A DNA stretch of 64,000 bases from Calliopum simillimum (GCA_951812925.1 OX638368.1:66488569-66552568), one strand, 5' to 3'. Shown: positions 11,512 through 23,391, counted from the first letter of the stretch. The notes: a model not told the origin generated them from the letters alone. Made by a program: numbers and translations.

Positions 11512-12940
11512 TCACATAAATTCAATAATACTATTTTTTACATGAGAATAAACTCTCCTAGAAAAGGTGCTGAGGTTACTAATACTACGTATATCGATTG
11601 GAAGTCTGTTGTAAAGCCTTAGTGCAGAGGGTATCAGACTTTCATAGTGCTTCTGTGTTCTGCTTTGAGGAATTTGTACGTTGTGTGAAGATCTTGTAGT
11701 CCTATTTGTGATGTCACTTCGTAAATCAATTTGAAGACTCTGTTTGATATTCTTGTTAATAACTTTGTGTATAAACTTTATTTTTTCAACCGGTATGTTT
11801 TCATTAAGGCGTTGCAATTTTGTTTCGTTATACACCAGCGTTGTACTATATAGTCTATCGTAGAAGTATAAGGTTTTGATAGCTTTTGTGATAAAATGAT
11901 CGCATGTGTTATGAAGCGTTTGCAAACACGATGACCAGTTGATGATGTTGTACCGAAAATGGGTTAAAACATGCGAGCTTATCAAAAGTTGCGCCGTAAA
12001 ATTTGATAAAACCATTTTCGATCTCCTTATAGCTCCCACAACTGGAACTACCTTTTTGATTAGATAGTCGACATGATCACTCCAAGTTAATTTGCCATCA
12101 AGTATCACACCAAGGTGTTTCACTGACTTTACTTGGCTGAATCACATTATTTAATCGCACACTAGGATATATTGGTTGCTTATTTTTGTTACTAAATATC
12201 ATATAACTAGTTTTATTTTCATTGACAGTTAGCTTATTGCCCACTGCCCAATTTGAGAATAGCTGGAGATCGTTATTGACTAACGTTTCAAGTTCAGATT
12301 CATCTTCAGCAGCATATAGTAAGCAAGTGTCATCTGCAAATATGTTATACAAAGCAAAAAGCTCAGCATATTTTATGTTTTGAATGTAAAGAAGATATAA
12401 GGTCGGTCCAAGGTTTGACCCCTGTGGTATACCACACTCCAACATTTTGCTATCACTAAGCACGTTATGAACTCTGGTTCTGACTGACCTTTGTGATAAT
12501 TAGCTATTTAATAATTCATTGACAGTACCTCTTATGCCAAGGTCATAGAGATGAGCCAGTAAAATGTCATGTTGCACCGTGTCGAACGCTTTTTTCATAT
12601 CAATAAATACAGCTGCGACATATTTTTTCTCGTCTAATCTATCATTAATGTACCGTAGCATTTCAGCTAACGCGGCTTCAGTACTGCAATTATTTTGAAA
12701 TCCGAACTGGTGCATATCGAACTTGACAGTTTCATTAATAAATGACACTAACCTTGTATTGAGGGCTTTTTCAAATATTTTTGCCAGGACACTCAATAGA
12801 GAAATAGGTCGATAGTTGTTAATGTCATCATTTTTACCACTTTTGTGTATTGGTACGATGATAGTGTTTTTCAAAATTTGCGGGAAAACAGCTATGCAAA
12901 ACATGTAATTTATTAGTTTTTGTAGAACTGGAACGATCAA
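11512..12940 (-). pseudogene. CR1/Jockey-group LINE reverse transcriptase relic
   Basis: Three consecutive minus-strand blocks make one RT. 12940-12500 holds PQILKNTIIVPIHKSG, YRPISLLSVLAKIFEK and the palm FIDMKKAFDTV. 12463-12098 holds GIPQGSNLGPTLYLLYI and the catalytic FADDTCLLYA. 12123-11512 holds KHLGVILDGKLTW and a C-terminal YNRLPIDIRSI domain as in CR1-like LINEs. Between the first two blocks there is a single in-frame stop (near 12504); between the last two a one-base shift (near 12110). The endonuclease half is missing, so the copy is 5'-truncated near 12950. No RNase H domain follows. Dead but only lightly damaged. Confidence 0.85.
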
Positions 12941-13072
12941 ATCAGAAATAGACTTTACATGCTTTCATATGACATCAATATTTTTAACGATTTTTATAAA
13001 AAGAAATATCCCGATCTTTTGATGGCTATATCTCAGAAAGTAGATCCAACCAGCCATTTTTGATTACATATT

Positions 13073-15056
13073 AACTTTGTTTGATGATTTGTCTAGAGTA
13101 CTCTAAAGCAAGTTAGTGCAGTCAAAATTGTTTGATTTGACTTTTTTCTGCTGTAGCTTGCTCTATTCTACTCTGAAAAGTTTTCGATGAGTCTGCTCCA
13201 AACTGCTCTGTTTGCTCTCTTCTGCTCTAGATTTTTTTGTAGAGCAGGTTGGAGCAGCAAATTGTCATAAAAAAATCAAAACAAAATAAATATTTTTAAA
13301 GTTTTTCGTCAATTTTGTTTTTTATATTTTATTTTTAACAGAGTTGGGCAAATTGCATTATAGGAGCATTAATGCAAAAGATTTTTTCAATAGCATTAAA
13401 TTCCAAAAATCAATGCAAAAGATTTTTCGGAACAATTCCACTTTATCGACTGTTGTTGTTTTGTTTTTTTTTTTTGCCCAAATAGGGCTCTGGGAATTAA
13501 TTACAACAACAACAACCTATGAGCGCATCTACTTTCGGAGATATAGTCATCGGAAGATCGGGATATATCTTTTATAAGTTGAGTATAAGTTGGGAACCCC
13601 TGGATGGATTTTAAAAATATTGGTGTCATATGAAAGGTATTTTACCGGACTATATAATTGCCATACAAAGTTTTTCAATTTGAGTGATAGTTTTCGAGAT
13701 ATGACAATTTTTCAAAAACTCACCCGATTTTTTTTGCAAAAAACCGTTATTTTTCCCAAAAAATGTGTTATTAACCTATAATTTTAATAACTAAATTAGG
13801 AAGCCTAATTTATTTCCTTTCATTTGATATGCATTATGTATCTGAAATTGCATCATTAATAAATTTTTATAGAAAAAAACAAAAATGGACCAAATCAATT
13901 TTCTTCAAATTTGGAACTTTAAAGAACAACAATGCCAAAACAGACAACAACAACAACTTTACTACTACTACAACAACAGTAAATTTACATAAGAGTAGGG
14001 GTAATTGGGCGGCCTGTGGCCGCAGCTCAGGATTTAAAACTCCCTAAAATCCGACACCGGCTTCGCGGCGGCCTTCGGCCGCGGATCAGTCTATAATATA
14101 TCCAACACATAGTTTGCTAGCCAAATTGCGCGCGCAATTTTTAATAAAAATTTTAAATTTTTTTAATATAAGTAGCTGATCCTCTTTTTTGTTGTTGTTG
14201 TTGTAGTAGTATCCAAGTTGTTGTTGTTGTAGTATTAGTTGTTTTTGTTGTTGTAGTTGTTGTTTGTTCTGGCATTGTTGTTGTTTAAAGTTCCTAATTT
14301 CAAGAAAATTGATTGGGTCTCTTTTTGTTTTTTTCTATAAAAATTTATTAATGATACAATTTCAGATACATGTTGCATATCAAATGAAAGGAAATAAAAT
14401 GGGCTATCTAATTTAGTTTTTAAAATTATAGGTCAATAATACATTTTTTGGGAAAAATTCAGTTTTTTGGGGAAAAAAATGGGGTGAATTTTTGAAAAAT
14501 TGTCATATCTCGAAAACTATCACTCAAATTGAAAAACTTTGTAAAGCAATTGTATAGCTTCATAAAATACCTTTCATATGACACCAATATACCCAGGGGT
14601 TCCCAACTTATACCGATTTTTATAAAAGATATATCCCGATCTTCCGATGGCTATATCTCCGAAAGTAGATCCGCTCAGAGGTTGTTGTTGTTGTCGTTGT
14701 GATTAATTTTCAAAGCCCTATTTGACCAAAAAAAATAAAAAAAAACAACAGTGGAATTAAGCCGATTTTTCATTTGCATTAAATTCTAGAAATCAATGCA
14801 ATAATTTTTTGCATTTGCGTTACTTATTCAATGCATTAAAAAAGTAATTCAATTTGCCCAACTCCGATTTTTAACATAAAAAAATGTAAATATTTTAAAA
14901 TTTTTGCCGATTTACTCGAAGTTGCTTGTTTTGTGTTTTTTGAAATTTCTGCTCTGCTCTGCCCAACTCTACTCTAGCCTGCTCTTAAAGTTATGACATT
15001 TTTCAAAAGCTGCTCTACTGTAATCTAAGTTCGTCAAACAAAGCTATTCTTTCTAA
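13073..15056. mobile_element. TIR element rich in AGAGCA motifs, split by a hAT foldback
   Basis: The left end CTTTGTTTGATGA and right end CGTCAAACAAAG are inverted. Both halves are rich in TCTGCTCT/AGAGCAG units (13080-13260 and 14945-15020). A second copy, oppositely oriented and itself filled by other elements, lies at 24131-27394. No coding capacity is seen in the net 450 bp or so that remain after removing the nested element. Confidence 0.6.
13339..14866. mobile_element. hAT-type foldback element with 8-bp TSD
   Basis: The ends are CAGAGTTGGGCAAATTG and CAATTTGCCCAACTCCG, flanked by exact duplications ATTTTTAA at 13331-13338 and 14867-14874. The arms are about 650 bp and pair over long stretches (for example GATAGTTTTCGAGATATGAC at 13683 and its inverse at 14505). 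They include CAA/GTT microsatellites. The loop at about 14005-14160 is a GC-rich island (GGCGGCCTGTGGCCGC, GCGGCGGCCTTCGGCCGCGG) that stands out from its surroundings. No transposase. Confidence 0.85.
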
Positions 15057-15228
15057 GAGTTAAAAGCTTAACAAACCAAAGTAGGTTTACAAAAAAAAAA
15101 AAATATTAAGCCAAAAATATCGTCAAATCAAGGGGCCGCCGAAACCGAAGTATCTCCAAAACTTTCATTCATATTAAGCTAAATGGCACTAATTATAAAG
15201 GTATCAACACTTCTGGTTCGTATTCTTT
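15057..15228. other. Short non-coding stretch downstream of the hinge gene
   Basis: No gene visible. The 3' UTR of the complex III hinge gene probably ends in here, since its AATAAA lies at 15229-15234 in minus sense. Confidence 0.4.
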
Positions 15229-15234
15229 TTTATT
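15229..15234 (-). terminator. Candidate poly(A) signal of the hinge gene
   Basis: AATAAA on the minus strand, about 97 nt downstream of the stop codon of the complex III hinge gene, inside AATTAATAAAAAAG. Confidence 0.5.
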
Positions 15235-15330
15235 AATTTGGTATCTTTGGACAACACAGTTTTACTAAGAGCCTTAGAACATATTTTAAGCCACCTAATT
15301 ATTCAGCAGTATTTGAAAATTTTTCTCGAT

Positions 15331-15653
15331 TTACTTAAGTTTTGGCCACAAGCTATGGGCAACACAGTGGTCTAATTCAGCAACGTAGTCCAACAGTTCT
15401 TCCATGCAGGTTTCTGTAGTTTTAGAGCGGCTGTTTACGCGGTCGTTGCATTCCTGGTATTTTGAATAAAGAGCTTCTATGTTGCCGTGGGTTTGACATT
15501 TTTCCTGTAAATATGGCAGAATAAATAATCCTGAGCACAATTAAATAAAATACTTACTCTGAGGACAGTTTGAGGGTCAACTAACTCAGCTTCCTCCTCC
15601 TCGGCCCTTACATTAGGCAGGGAAAAGAATTGGATAAAACTTCTGAAGGCCAT
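15331..15653 (-). CDS. UQCRH: Cytochrome bc1 complex hinge protein (two exons)
   Basis: This acidic 'hinge' subunit of mitochondrial complex III bridges cytochrome c1 and cytochrome c in the intermembrane space. Exon 1 is 15653-15558 (32 codons, ATG at 15653). It encodes a short hydrophobic N-terminus followed by the acidic run AEEEEAELVD and DPQTVLR. The intron, 15557-15505, is 53 bp, GTAAGT to TTACAG, phase 0. Exon 2 is 15504-15331 and encodes EKCQTHGNIEALYSKYQEC, then DRVNSRSKTTETCMEELLDY and DHCVAHSLWPKLK, ending in TAA. The total is 89 residues, the usual length. Four cysteines in the two paired positions of the family are present, as is the C-terminal DHCVAH...KLK signature. It is open and cleanly spliced, one of the few host genes here. 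Mobile elements crowd it on both sides: the AGAGCA element ends about 275 bp from its stop. Confidence 0.93.
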
Positions 15654-16275
15654 TTTTACTACGTATAATCTTTCATTAATATTTCAATTTAAATAGAAGC
15701 CCAATTTCAATTGCATTTACCTTTTCCACTTAAGAAAATCTGTTGTGCAACCACAATTTCTCACAAAAACGAAATTGTTCGAAATGAAGTTGGCTGTCGT
15801 ACAAGATTACGACACTATGACGTACATGGTTAGGTTCTTCTTTTAAAGCCTTTTTCTTCATTAAGAGTTGCCGTTAAAATTGTAAAAAGTCTACGAAATA
15901 AACAGAGCTGTTCACGCGATACACAAAAGAATCAGGCGATAGTTCTATTCTCCATTGCGGTATATGAGAGCGGACACACTATCGATTTGCTATCGGTCGT
16001 TTGAAAAATATCATTCTCATTGGCCTATGAGCCTGAAGGGAAGCGGTCCCTCCGCATGCCAACAAATAGTACTATCGCCCGACAGTTTAGTCTTTCGTGT
16101 GTCCAGCCTCTAGGTGTGTATTTACACGTAGAAATTATTTTGAGAAATTCTTTAAGCTTGTTGGCAAGAGGGGAATAATATAAAGAGACGCGTACACTTT
16201 TTGTCGTACTCGTAAATTCTTTTTCGTTCTATTCGTTTATTGTAACTTTTGGGCCCTTTTTTATTTTTATTCGTT
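15654..16275. other. Upstream region of the hinge gene
   Basis: This should contain the 5' UTR and promoter of the hinge gene in minus sense. A donor-like AAAG/GTAAAT at about 15720 could mark a 5' UTR intron, but no acceptor convinces me. From 15920 to 16110 there is an imperfect inverted repeat (CAGGCGATAG / CTATCGCCCGACAG; GGACACAC / GTGTGTCC), probably a MITE relic. Confidence 0.4.
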
Positions 16276-16455
16276 TAGGGATAACCAAAATAGACGTGAT
16301 GAGACGTAACGAGTAAATTCGAGTAAATGTAAGCAAATGTTGACAACCAAAATTAACGTACGTAACTGATCGAAAGTGAACGAAACATCTTGACGAGACG
16401 TGTTGTTCCGTAATAGTGAAGTCACGCGAAGGGCACAGGCACTTCAAATTTGTAG

Positions 16456-16590
16456 GCAAGGGGCTGTCCATAAACTCCGTGACGCTAACATTCGCTAAAA
16501 TGAACCCCCTCCCCCCCTATGTGACAAAAAGTTACGCTGGACCGGACCCCCCCTAGCGTCATGTGACGAACCGAAACCCTCCCCCTATTC
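16456..16590 (+). repeat. GGGGCTGTCCATAAACT repeat, copy 1
   Basis: It begins GGGGCTGTCCATAAACTCCG and then carries pyrimidine runs (CCCCCTCCCCCCC) between GTGACGC-like words. This layout is a dispersed insect repeat with short inverted ends. The left end is intact; the right end (GCGTCATGTGACG) lacks the final GGACAGCCCC. Confidence 0.6.
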
Positions 16591-16822
16591 ATATATTTTT
16601 TTATGCATATACCAGTGCAAAAGTTGGTTAAGTTTTTAATTTTCACGTACAATGCTAAATAGCAGAAAAAATTAATTCTCATTGTAAGTTTCTATTTATA
16701 TTCATATTAATATATCGAGCCCTAACCGCCAAAAAGGCTTAACCGACACGATTTCTGATTTCCGTTTTTTGAAAAGAAATCGATAACTCGCGTCCATGAC
16801 TGTAAAAAGTACCATTACGAAG

Positions 16823-17698
16823 TAGAGCTGTCTGTTTCTGTACCAAGGTTCGTTCGTGAGTACGAACTTCGTACTTTAAAGGTACGAAATCACGTACCTC
16901 AAAGTCACGTGAATTTGAGGTTCGCATAGGTACGTGAATTTGGTAAAGTTCGTACTTTTGATTCGAACTTCGTACTATTCGTACCTCGTACTTCGTACTA
17001 TTCGTACCTCGATATTCGTACTTTTCGTGCCTCGTAGTTAGTACTTTTCGTACCCTATTTGAGATTGTACGGATGTTCAAAAGCGGCAAAAGTATCTAAT
17101 AGGTGCCACGCCCACTATTTATCGATTAATCGAAAAAAAATTTAAAACGTTATGTCTCGAAAACTATGGACGCTATTACCATGAAATTTGGTAGGTAGGT
17201 GCTCCACATAATTAGCATCCGCTGACCAAAAAGTGGGCGTGATCGGGCAATGTCACGCCCAGTTTTTAACGATTCGAAGAATGGCTACTTTAAAAGGCTA
17301 TGTCTCCCAAAATATACAAGCTATTTCCATGAAATTTTGGTGGTAGCGGATGCTTATTATGTGGAGCACCTACCTACCAAAATTCATGGAAATAGCGTTC
17401 AGTTTTCGAGATATAACGTGTTAAATTTTTTTTCGATTAATCGTTAAATAGTGGGCGTGGCACCTATTAGATACTTTTGCCGCTTTTGAACATCCGTACT
17501 ATCTCAAATGGGGTACGAAAAGACCGAAGTACGAGGTACGAATAATACGTAGTTCGTATCAAAAGTACGAACTTTACCAAATTCACGTACCTATGCGAAC
17601 CTCAAATTCACGTGATTTGGGCGTACGTGATTTCGTACCCCTGTTCATGAATTCACGTACTCACTTGTAGTACGAATTCACGTGATCCGACAGCTCTA
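16823..17698. mobile_element. hAT-type foldback built of GTACGAA-like words
   Basis: Ends TAGAGCTGTC and GACAGCTCTA, with exact 8-bp duplications TTACGAAG at 16815-16822 and 17699-17706. The arms are about 400 bp and pair through long stretches such as AGGTGCCACGCCCACTATTT (17101) and its inverse at 17440. The outer arms are made of many iterations of GTACGAA/TTCGTAC and CACGTGAATT. No transposase. Confidence 0.85.
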
Positions 17699-17706
17699 TT
17701 ACGAAG

Positions 17707-18382
17707 TTATAGCGAAAGCAATTTTGACTTTTGCACTACAATGTATGCAAAGAAAATTCAAAAAAGGTTCTACTGTAAAATTTGTTTTTTGTCGTACTAG
17801 TTTTGTACTTCATAAACTACAATCATTGAACTGACGGTTTTTCAGTATATCGCTGGCGTTTAACGATTCTAACTGCTGAAACAGAATGTGTAGCTGAAGC
17901 TTGAAGTACGAAGTAAGCGACGAACTGTCAAAAGTAGGCTACACATATTTTAATACGCGTCAACACAATGTGAAGTTAACGCTGTAGCTGAAGCTTGCGG
18001 CGTAATACAAAGTTCGAACTTTTCAACTTTGTCGCTTGCTGCATGCTTTTTGACAGAAGAACAATGTTACCGAATTGATGAAAATAAATTTTTAAAAATT
18101 ATTTAATGATTTCAAGGTAAATTTAGCGCAAAATTCATGATATTTAATTTCATAAAAACGAGCAGCAAATAAAATTATGAAAAAAGTTTTAAGTTTTAAA
18201 AGTTCAGGTCATTTTAAAATTTATGCAATTTTTATAACTAAATAAGATTGGCAGCTCTATTCTATTAGCAGTAAGCTTCTCCATTCTGTTCATAGAAATT
18301 CTCGAAGCGCTTCATCGTTTGCTACACTACATTTTGCACTACAGCGGCATACTACAGCTTCATCATTCTGTTCAACGCTTAA
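17707..18382. other. Non-coding interval between nested elements
   Basis: No gene. AGCTGAAGCTTG recurs at 17892 and 17986, and words such as GTACGAAGT and CTACAGC recur, which suggests a diverged tandem or TIR relic. A short open frame is absent. Confidence 0.35.
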
Positions 18383-19016
18383 TGGCCTGAACACAATGCG
18401 AGCGGAACGTTTTTTTCGGTTGCCGACATAGCTAGAAACAATAAGAAATTGCCTTGTGAAAGCAGTACAAAAAATTTTGTTATTTCGGCAGCGTTTTTTC
18501 TATTTCCGTTGAGATTTTTGAGTAAAAAAATTTTGAGAGAGTAAAAAAACGCTGCTCAAATTCAGTTTGTCATTAGCCAGACGATTTTTCACAAAATTCG
18601 GCTGACGAAAAACTAAGTAGTGTTGGTAGTTTTGTATTTTGTGGCAATCGGTTACCAAAAGTATTTGATTAAAATGGTTACGTTTTTAAAAATTAATCGA
18701 AATATAGATCTAAATGTTAAGAAATAAAAACAACTAAATTTTATTATCTATAAAATTTGATTTTAAAATTTTCCTAAATTAAAATAAATCAAAATATTTA
18801 AAAATCAAATAAAAAAACTGTGAGTACTCGGTTTGTATTTGGTTTTTATGTTGTAAATAATAAAAAAAAGCTGACCAAGAAAAAATAAATAAAAAAATAG
18901 TTGCTAAGGAACAAAAATTACTCTGCTAGCCGAAAGCAGAAGGAGAATGAAATACAAACAATCAACAAAATTTCTCCAACCGAAAAAAACGTTCCGCCCG
19001 CATTGTGTTCGGGCTA
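18383..19016. mobile_element. Harbinger-like MITE with TAA duplication
   Basis: Left end TGGCCTGAACACAATGCGAG then CGGAACGTTTTTTTCGGTT; the right end is the inverse (AACCGAAAAAAACGTTCCGC, CCGCATTGTGTTCGGGCTA). TAA flanks both sides (18380-18382 and 19017-19019), as expected for PIF/Harbinger. 634 bp, non-coding. Confidence 0.7.
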
Positions 19017-19019
19017 TAA

Positions 19020-19857
19020 AGAATAACAATTTATGTTTTCAAAATATTCTTCAGTTCACACTGAAAGTGTGTTATAAATTGTTAATAATTTTTTTTGTAT
19101 GCAAAAATTACAAAACTAATATTTTTAAAATTGTAATTTAAAGTCTGTGGGTAATCAATCATTAAAGTTGGTTTTTATTTCCGTACTTTAATTCAACCTA
19201 ATTGATGAAGCCTCTATTCCGCCTAAATTGATGGGGTTGGATCAAATTGAACTACACTGTGGAAGGGTACGCGGAATGTAGACGAAGCAGTCAAAAATCA
19301 AATCTAGAAAAGACCTTTCAGTGGTACCGTAATTTAAGAAAAAATCCTTGAAGCCCCTATTTCAACCAAATCAATAGAGTTGCATCAAATTGAGCTTTAC
19401 TGTAGAAGAGTATACGGAATGAAGATGTAGCAGCTAAAAATTATATTTAAAATAGTCCTTTTAGTTGCACCGAAATTTATTTTTAGGCCTCGTTTTCAAT
19501 TATATTAATTACACTTAACTATGAAAAAGCTCACGAAATGAAGTTAAGAACACTGTTTAAAAATATATCATTTGTTCACTTTCTAACGACTGACGTAAAT
19601 TAAAAAGGAAAGCGTTAAATTTTTCTTTTATAAAATTTTCAATAAAAAAATTTAAATGTTCGGGCAAAGGATGAAGGTAAAACCTGAACCAATGAAGCTT
19701 AATTTTGCCAAAGTTACAAATTTATTCTCAATGACCCCTTATACCAATATCTTCAACAAAATTTAAAGTTTTCTTTTTTTAAAATTTCTCAAAACTGTGA
19801 CAAACTCAGTGCTTTTATAAAAATTTAGGGAATTGAAATGATTGAGTTACATTAAAC
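19020..19857 (+). repeat. Diverged tandem repeat, about 155-bp period
   Basis: The segments beginning near 19205, 19358 and 19490 share the order GAAGCC(T/C)CTATT, ATCAAATTGA(A/G)CT, ACTGTGGAAG/ACTGTAGAAG and GGAATG(T/A)AGA. They look like two to three decayed units. No coding capacity. The rest of the interval shows nothing I can name. Confidence 0.5.
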
Positions 19858-20530
19858 ACAGTTTCCATTGGGAAATCTAGATTTTGCTCTCAGATCAAAA
19901 TTTTTCTTGAATGGAACACGAAAACAGAGTAATTGTTTTTGCTGGGGCGGATGACGGGTACAAATGTTTTGACATTTATAGTAACAAATAAGGCTGTATT
20001 TGTGTATTGTATCGTCAAATTATTTGGAGTTCGAATTTTTAAAAACATCCAATTGGAAATTTTAAGTTGAAAGACGAAATTAAATGAAGAATTATTGAAA
20101 CTGAAACCGATTATTATTAAATGCTTTCTTTTTAAATAGGACAATCGAAATAAATACATAAATTTGAATTATGCAGAACCTTCTTGAACCTCAATGTCTT
20201 GAACATAGTACATATGCATATATTTCTGGCCCAACATACGATTTCGTGAAACATTGACCCTTGCCACATGCGCTAAGCAGATGGCTTTTTGTTAGCAAAA
20301 TTGGACCAAGTTCCACTGAATTGGCTGAATAGGTATGCCAGCTGTTAAACAAGATTTTTGTCTGCATCATTAGTTGTCTTTTTGGCGAATTGTTTTTGAG
20401 CGCCATTCGCAGCCCGCTCCGAATTTCAAACAATGGCTTCTACCATCTGCACAGCTTAAGTCAAATTTCCAAATCCAAATTTATCCATATTTTCCTTTGA
20501 TAACAAATGTTTCTTTGTATTGTACTCTAA

Positions 20531-22665
20531 GGCCCGATTTCACAGTGTGAGCTTAAGCGTAGTTTATCTGTTGAGTGTAGTTTAACTTCAAATTTCATTT
20601 TCACAGTCATTTTAATTTAAGGGCCGCTTAAGCGCCAGTCAATCGACACTATAAATAGTTAGGGAGGCTTAAGCGGCGTTTATGTCACAATTGACATTGT
20701 CAAAAAATTAAAAATAAACAGAATAATATGAATTCAAAAATAAATTTAACTAAACAATTATTGAAATTTTGAGTAAATGGAACAGTTTGGGTAGGCATAT
20801 AATATAAATGATTTATATTAACTTTCAATAAATTTCCAGGAACAAGTTACATTTGTACCAGAAGGACAAAATTTGGGGTGCATACATTTGCGTCATGATG
20901 ACTTCGATGGATGCGATCTATGTATTCTCTTGAAACTTTTAAGAGAAGCAGTTTATATGGAACACACAGCGTTTTCATTTTTCAAGAAAGTCAAATTGTA
21001 ACCCAACGTCTTCAATTGCAAGCGTTCAATTCTGACTGCTTTCTCTCCAATACCGGCATCAACAAGGAAAAATCGAATTGGAAGTTCGGTTTCAATAAAA
21101 GTCAAAAGAAAATAACTTAATTTTGGTTGTGTTTATTTATGCCTACAATTTAAAATTTTTATGAAAACTACATCTATTAATTTAATTGCGATGCTCCAAT
21201 GTATTCTGGATATTATTTATTCCATATTTCAATACTCCCATCAGCTTCAATTTCAATAAATTTCGACTCATTGCGCGCCAAATTGCTAAGCATTTCGGTA
21301 ACCATATCCATACTCTTTACGCCCCGTAGTATCGTGTTCTCTAAATGCATTGATAGCATTATGCCAACATCCAACGGCAGTCCGCGACGCATTTCCAAAC
21401 TAGAAGCAATGACTCGTGTTAAGATTAATGACATCAACATCTCGAAGAGATTAGCATATTATTGCTTTGATAAACACTTCGTATGAGGCGCAACGAATAA
21501 AAACCAGGTTCAGGAACCTCTTCCATGATGGGTTTTCCAATCTCATATTGATTAAAGTTTTGTGATAAGTAACGTGGCAGCAGTTACACGGTTCATAGGG
21601 CTTCTTGCAAGACAAATGCCTCTTGTCATCATAATGTGGCCCAATATCTTGACTGTTGGTTACAACTATTATGCAGCTTTTTTTAAAAAAAAAAAACATT
21701 AAAAGCAGTGCAACGGCACATTTGCGGTTTGCTTGCTATGAATTAAATATTTTTTTAAGAAATTCCATATCGATACCTTAGAGCGCTATAGTCCTATCTC
21801 CATTTTTCCAATTGTTGGGAAATGCAAAAAGAAGATTTCAAACAGTGGTTATTTAGGATTGGCTGCTATTTTGATATAAATGTATATGCAATATTTTTAT
21901 CTATAGTATATTTTAACATAATTTAATGTTTTTAACCAATTTTGTTAATTTCTTACGAAATCCCAGCCAATTTATAGTATGTCATTACTTTTGCCCTTAT
22001 ATTGAATTCCACTACTATTGAAATAAAAGACGTATTTAGTACATTTTTTGAATTTTTTCCATTAAAATGTCGTAAAAAGTCATGAAACGCGTAAAAAACA
22101 CGAAAAAAACGAATTTTTTTCGTTTTTTTTTATTTTTTTTTTTTTAATTTTTGGTTCCGACAAACAAGAGTGCAGCCTTGGGTGCAACCAAATTTGTTCA
22201 CTAAAATGTCTCAAAAAGTCATGAATCGCGAAGTAAACGCGATAAAACGAAGATTTTTTTTTTAAAATGTGACTTATTTGAAAATTTAGTGGAGATAGGA
22301 CAGTAGCGCTCTTGAAAAAATTACAGTTTGGGGGTAGGATTTTTGTTAATTATCAAATATTTTGGTATTTTAGTGGTATTTTGACATCACACAGTTTTCC
22401 ACACGGTGAAGAATCCCACAATGATGCCATAACTGCAAAAATCTCAAAATCGCAAAAAGTGGAGATAGAACTATAGCGCTCTAAGGTATCGATATAAACA
22501 AATTTTGTATACTGTCAAATTTATTTACATTTTTCTGGTTCGTATCTATGCTAATGACAAAAGTGAGCTAGTCAACTGTGAAATTGAAAAATATTTAAGG
22601 GCCGCTTAAGCTACCCTAACGGTTTAGCTAAGCTAAAGCTTAAGCTCACACTGTGAAATTGGCCC
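20531..22665. mobile_element. PIF/Harbinger-like element
   Basis: The ends are GGCCCGATTTCACAGTGTGA and its inverse (TCACACTGTGAAATTGGCCC), with TAA duplications at 20528-20530 and 22666-22668. The 3-bp TWA duplication and GGGCC start are those of PIF/Harbinger. Inside, a minus-strand stretch at 21700-21213 has reading frames of unknown identity (one ends FIEIEADGSIEIWNK). It could be the relic of a Myb-type or other element protein, but I cannot identify it. Confidence 0.7.
21767..22495. mobile_element. TIR element nested in the Harbinger-like element
   Basis: ATATCGATACCTTAGAGCGC...TATAGTCCTATCTCC on the left, with the exact inverse TAGCGCTCTAAGGTATCGAT on the right; arms about 42 bp. The inside has poly(T) and two related blocks (GTCGTAAAAAGTCATGAA... 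near 22068, TCTCAAAAAGTCATGAAT near 22208). Non-coding. Confidence 0.65.
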
Positions 22666-23201
22666 TAAATGAGTTTGGTTATCTTTTTCAAAAACAATAA
22701 ATATTTTTTTATTAATAATGGTGCCACTTTGACACTTGCCCTACGTGATTGTAATAGTGTGAGTGCGAGCAAATGAAATCTGAATAAAAAAATCTAGATT
22801 TGAAAAAATTGATTTGAGATCACAAAATTTTGCTCTGGATTTCCCAATGGAACGCAAATTGTAATTGATTTTGATCTAGATCAAAAAAAGATTGCTCTTT
22901 TTTGCCCAATGGAAAACGACATAACATTCTTATTTGTATATTTTGCAAATTTATTTTTATAATCAGGCCTAACACTGCATACACTGTAGATTCGATAATC
23001 GTAAGGACTACGGAAGTACTATTATTACATTTAAAAGATTGCGATTGTTAATTCGGCCTTTTAAATCAAATAACGATACTTCACTGACAACCAAATCGTA
23101 AAAAATTAAGAAAATTAGATGTTCTTATACCTTTGAATAACTTAAGTTTAGTTTTTAATTTTTTTCTTTTGAAAAAAAGGTTATTTTAAACGCCGTCCCG
23201 T

Positions 23202-23290
23202 GTCATTGCAAGGGATCGTGACAAATGGAGAGATTTCATATTGGCCCAATGCTCCTCCTAGGAGTTAAAGGAGAATACATACATACATAC
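23202..23290 (+). mobile_element. 3' scrap of the RTE-like LINE
   Basis: An 89-bp copy nearly identical to 5051-5146 of the RTE-like LINE: the last codons of the RT frame, the GGAGTTAAAGGAGAATAC 3' UTR and the CATA tail. It is flanked by CCGTG on both sides (a possible 5-bp duplication) and it interrupts the GTGACGC-type repeat that continues at 23290. Confidence 0.85.
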
Positions 23291-23391
23291 CGTGACGCTT
23301 GCTGGAACCCCCCTCCCCTTGTGAAAAAAAGTGTCGCTTGCTCCAACCCTCTCCCCCCTAGAAGTGTCTCGGAGTTTATGGACAGCCCCCA
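23270..23391 (-). repeat. GGGGCTGTCCATAAACT repeat, copy 2
   Basis: It ends GGAGTTTATGGACAGCCCC (inverse of the start of copy 1 at 16456) and carries the same CCCCCCTCCCC and CTCTCCCCCC runs. The two copies lie as an inverted pair just inside the outer TIR arms of 16276-24064. The start shown overlaps the LINE scrap tail, because the scrap sits in the middle of this repeat. Confidence 0.6.

Larger units (their letters stand above)
19858..22918. mobile_element. TIR element carrying a Harbinger-like insertion
   Basis: CAGTTTCCATTGGGAAATCT at the left is answered on the right by two inverse words, GGATTTCCCAATGGAA (22848) and TTTGCCCAATGGAAAAC (22899-22915). GCTC(T/A)...GATCA words follow inside on both sides. 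The interior up to 20530 has a minus-strand open stretch (20433-20191) that I do not recognise. Confidence 0.5.

Noticed and set aside
18602..18620. CTGACGA as a hammerhead core
   Set aside because: No GAAA partner or flanking stems at suitable distance; the same holds for CTGAAGA at 26316, 37857 and 56774.
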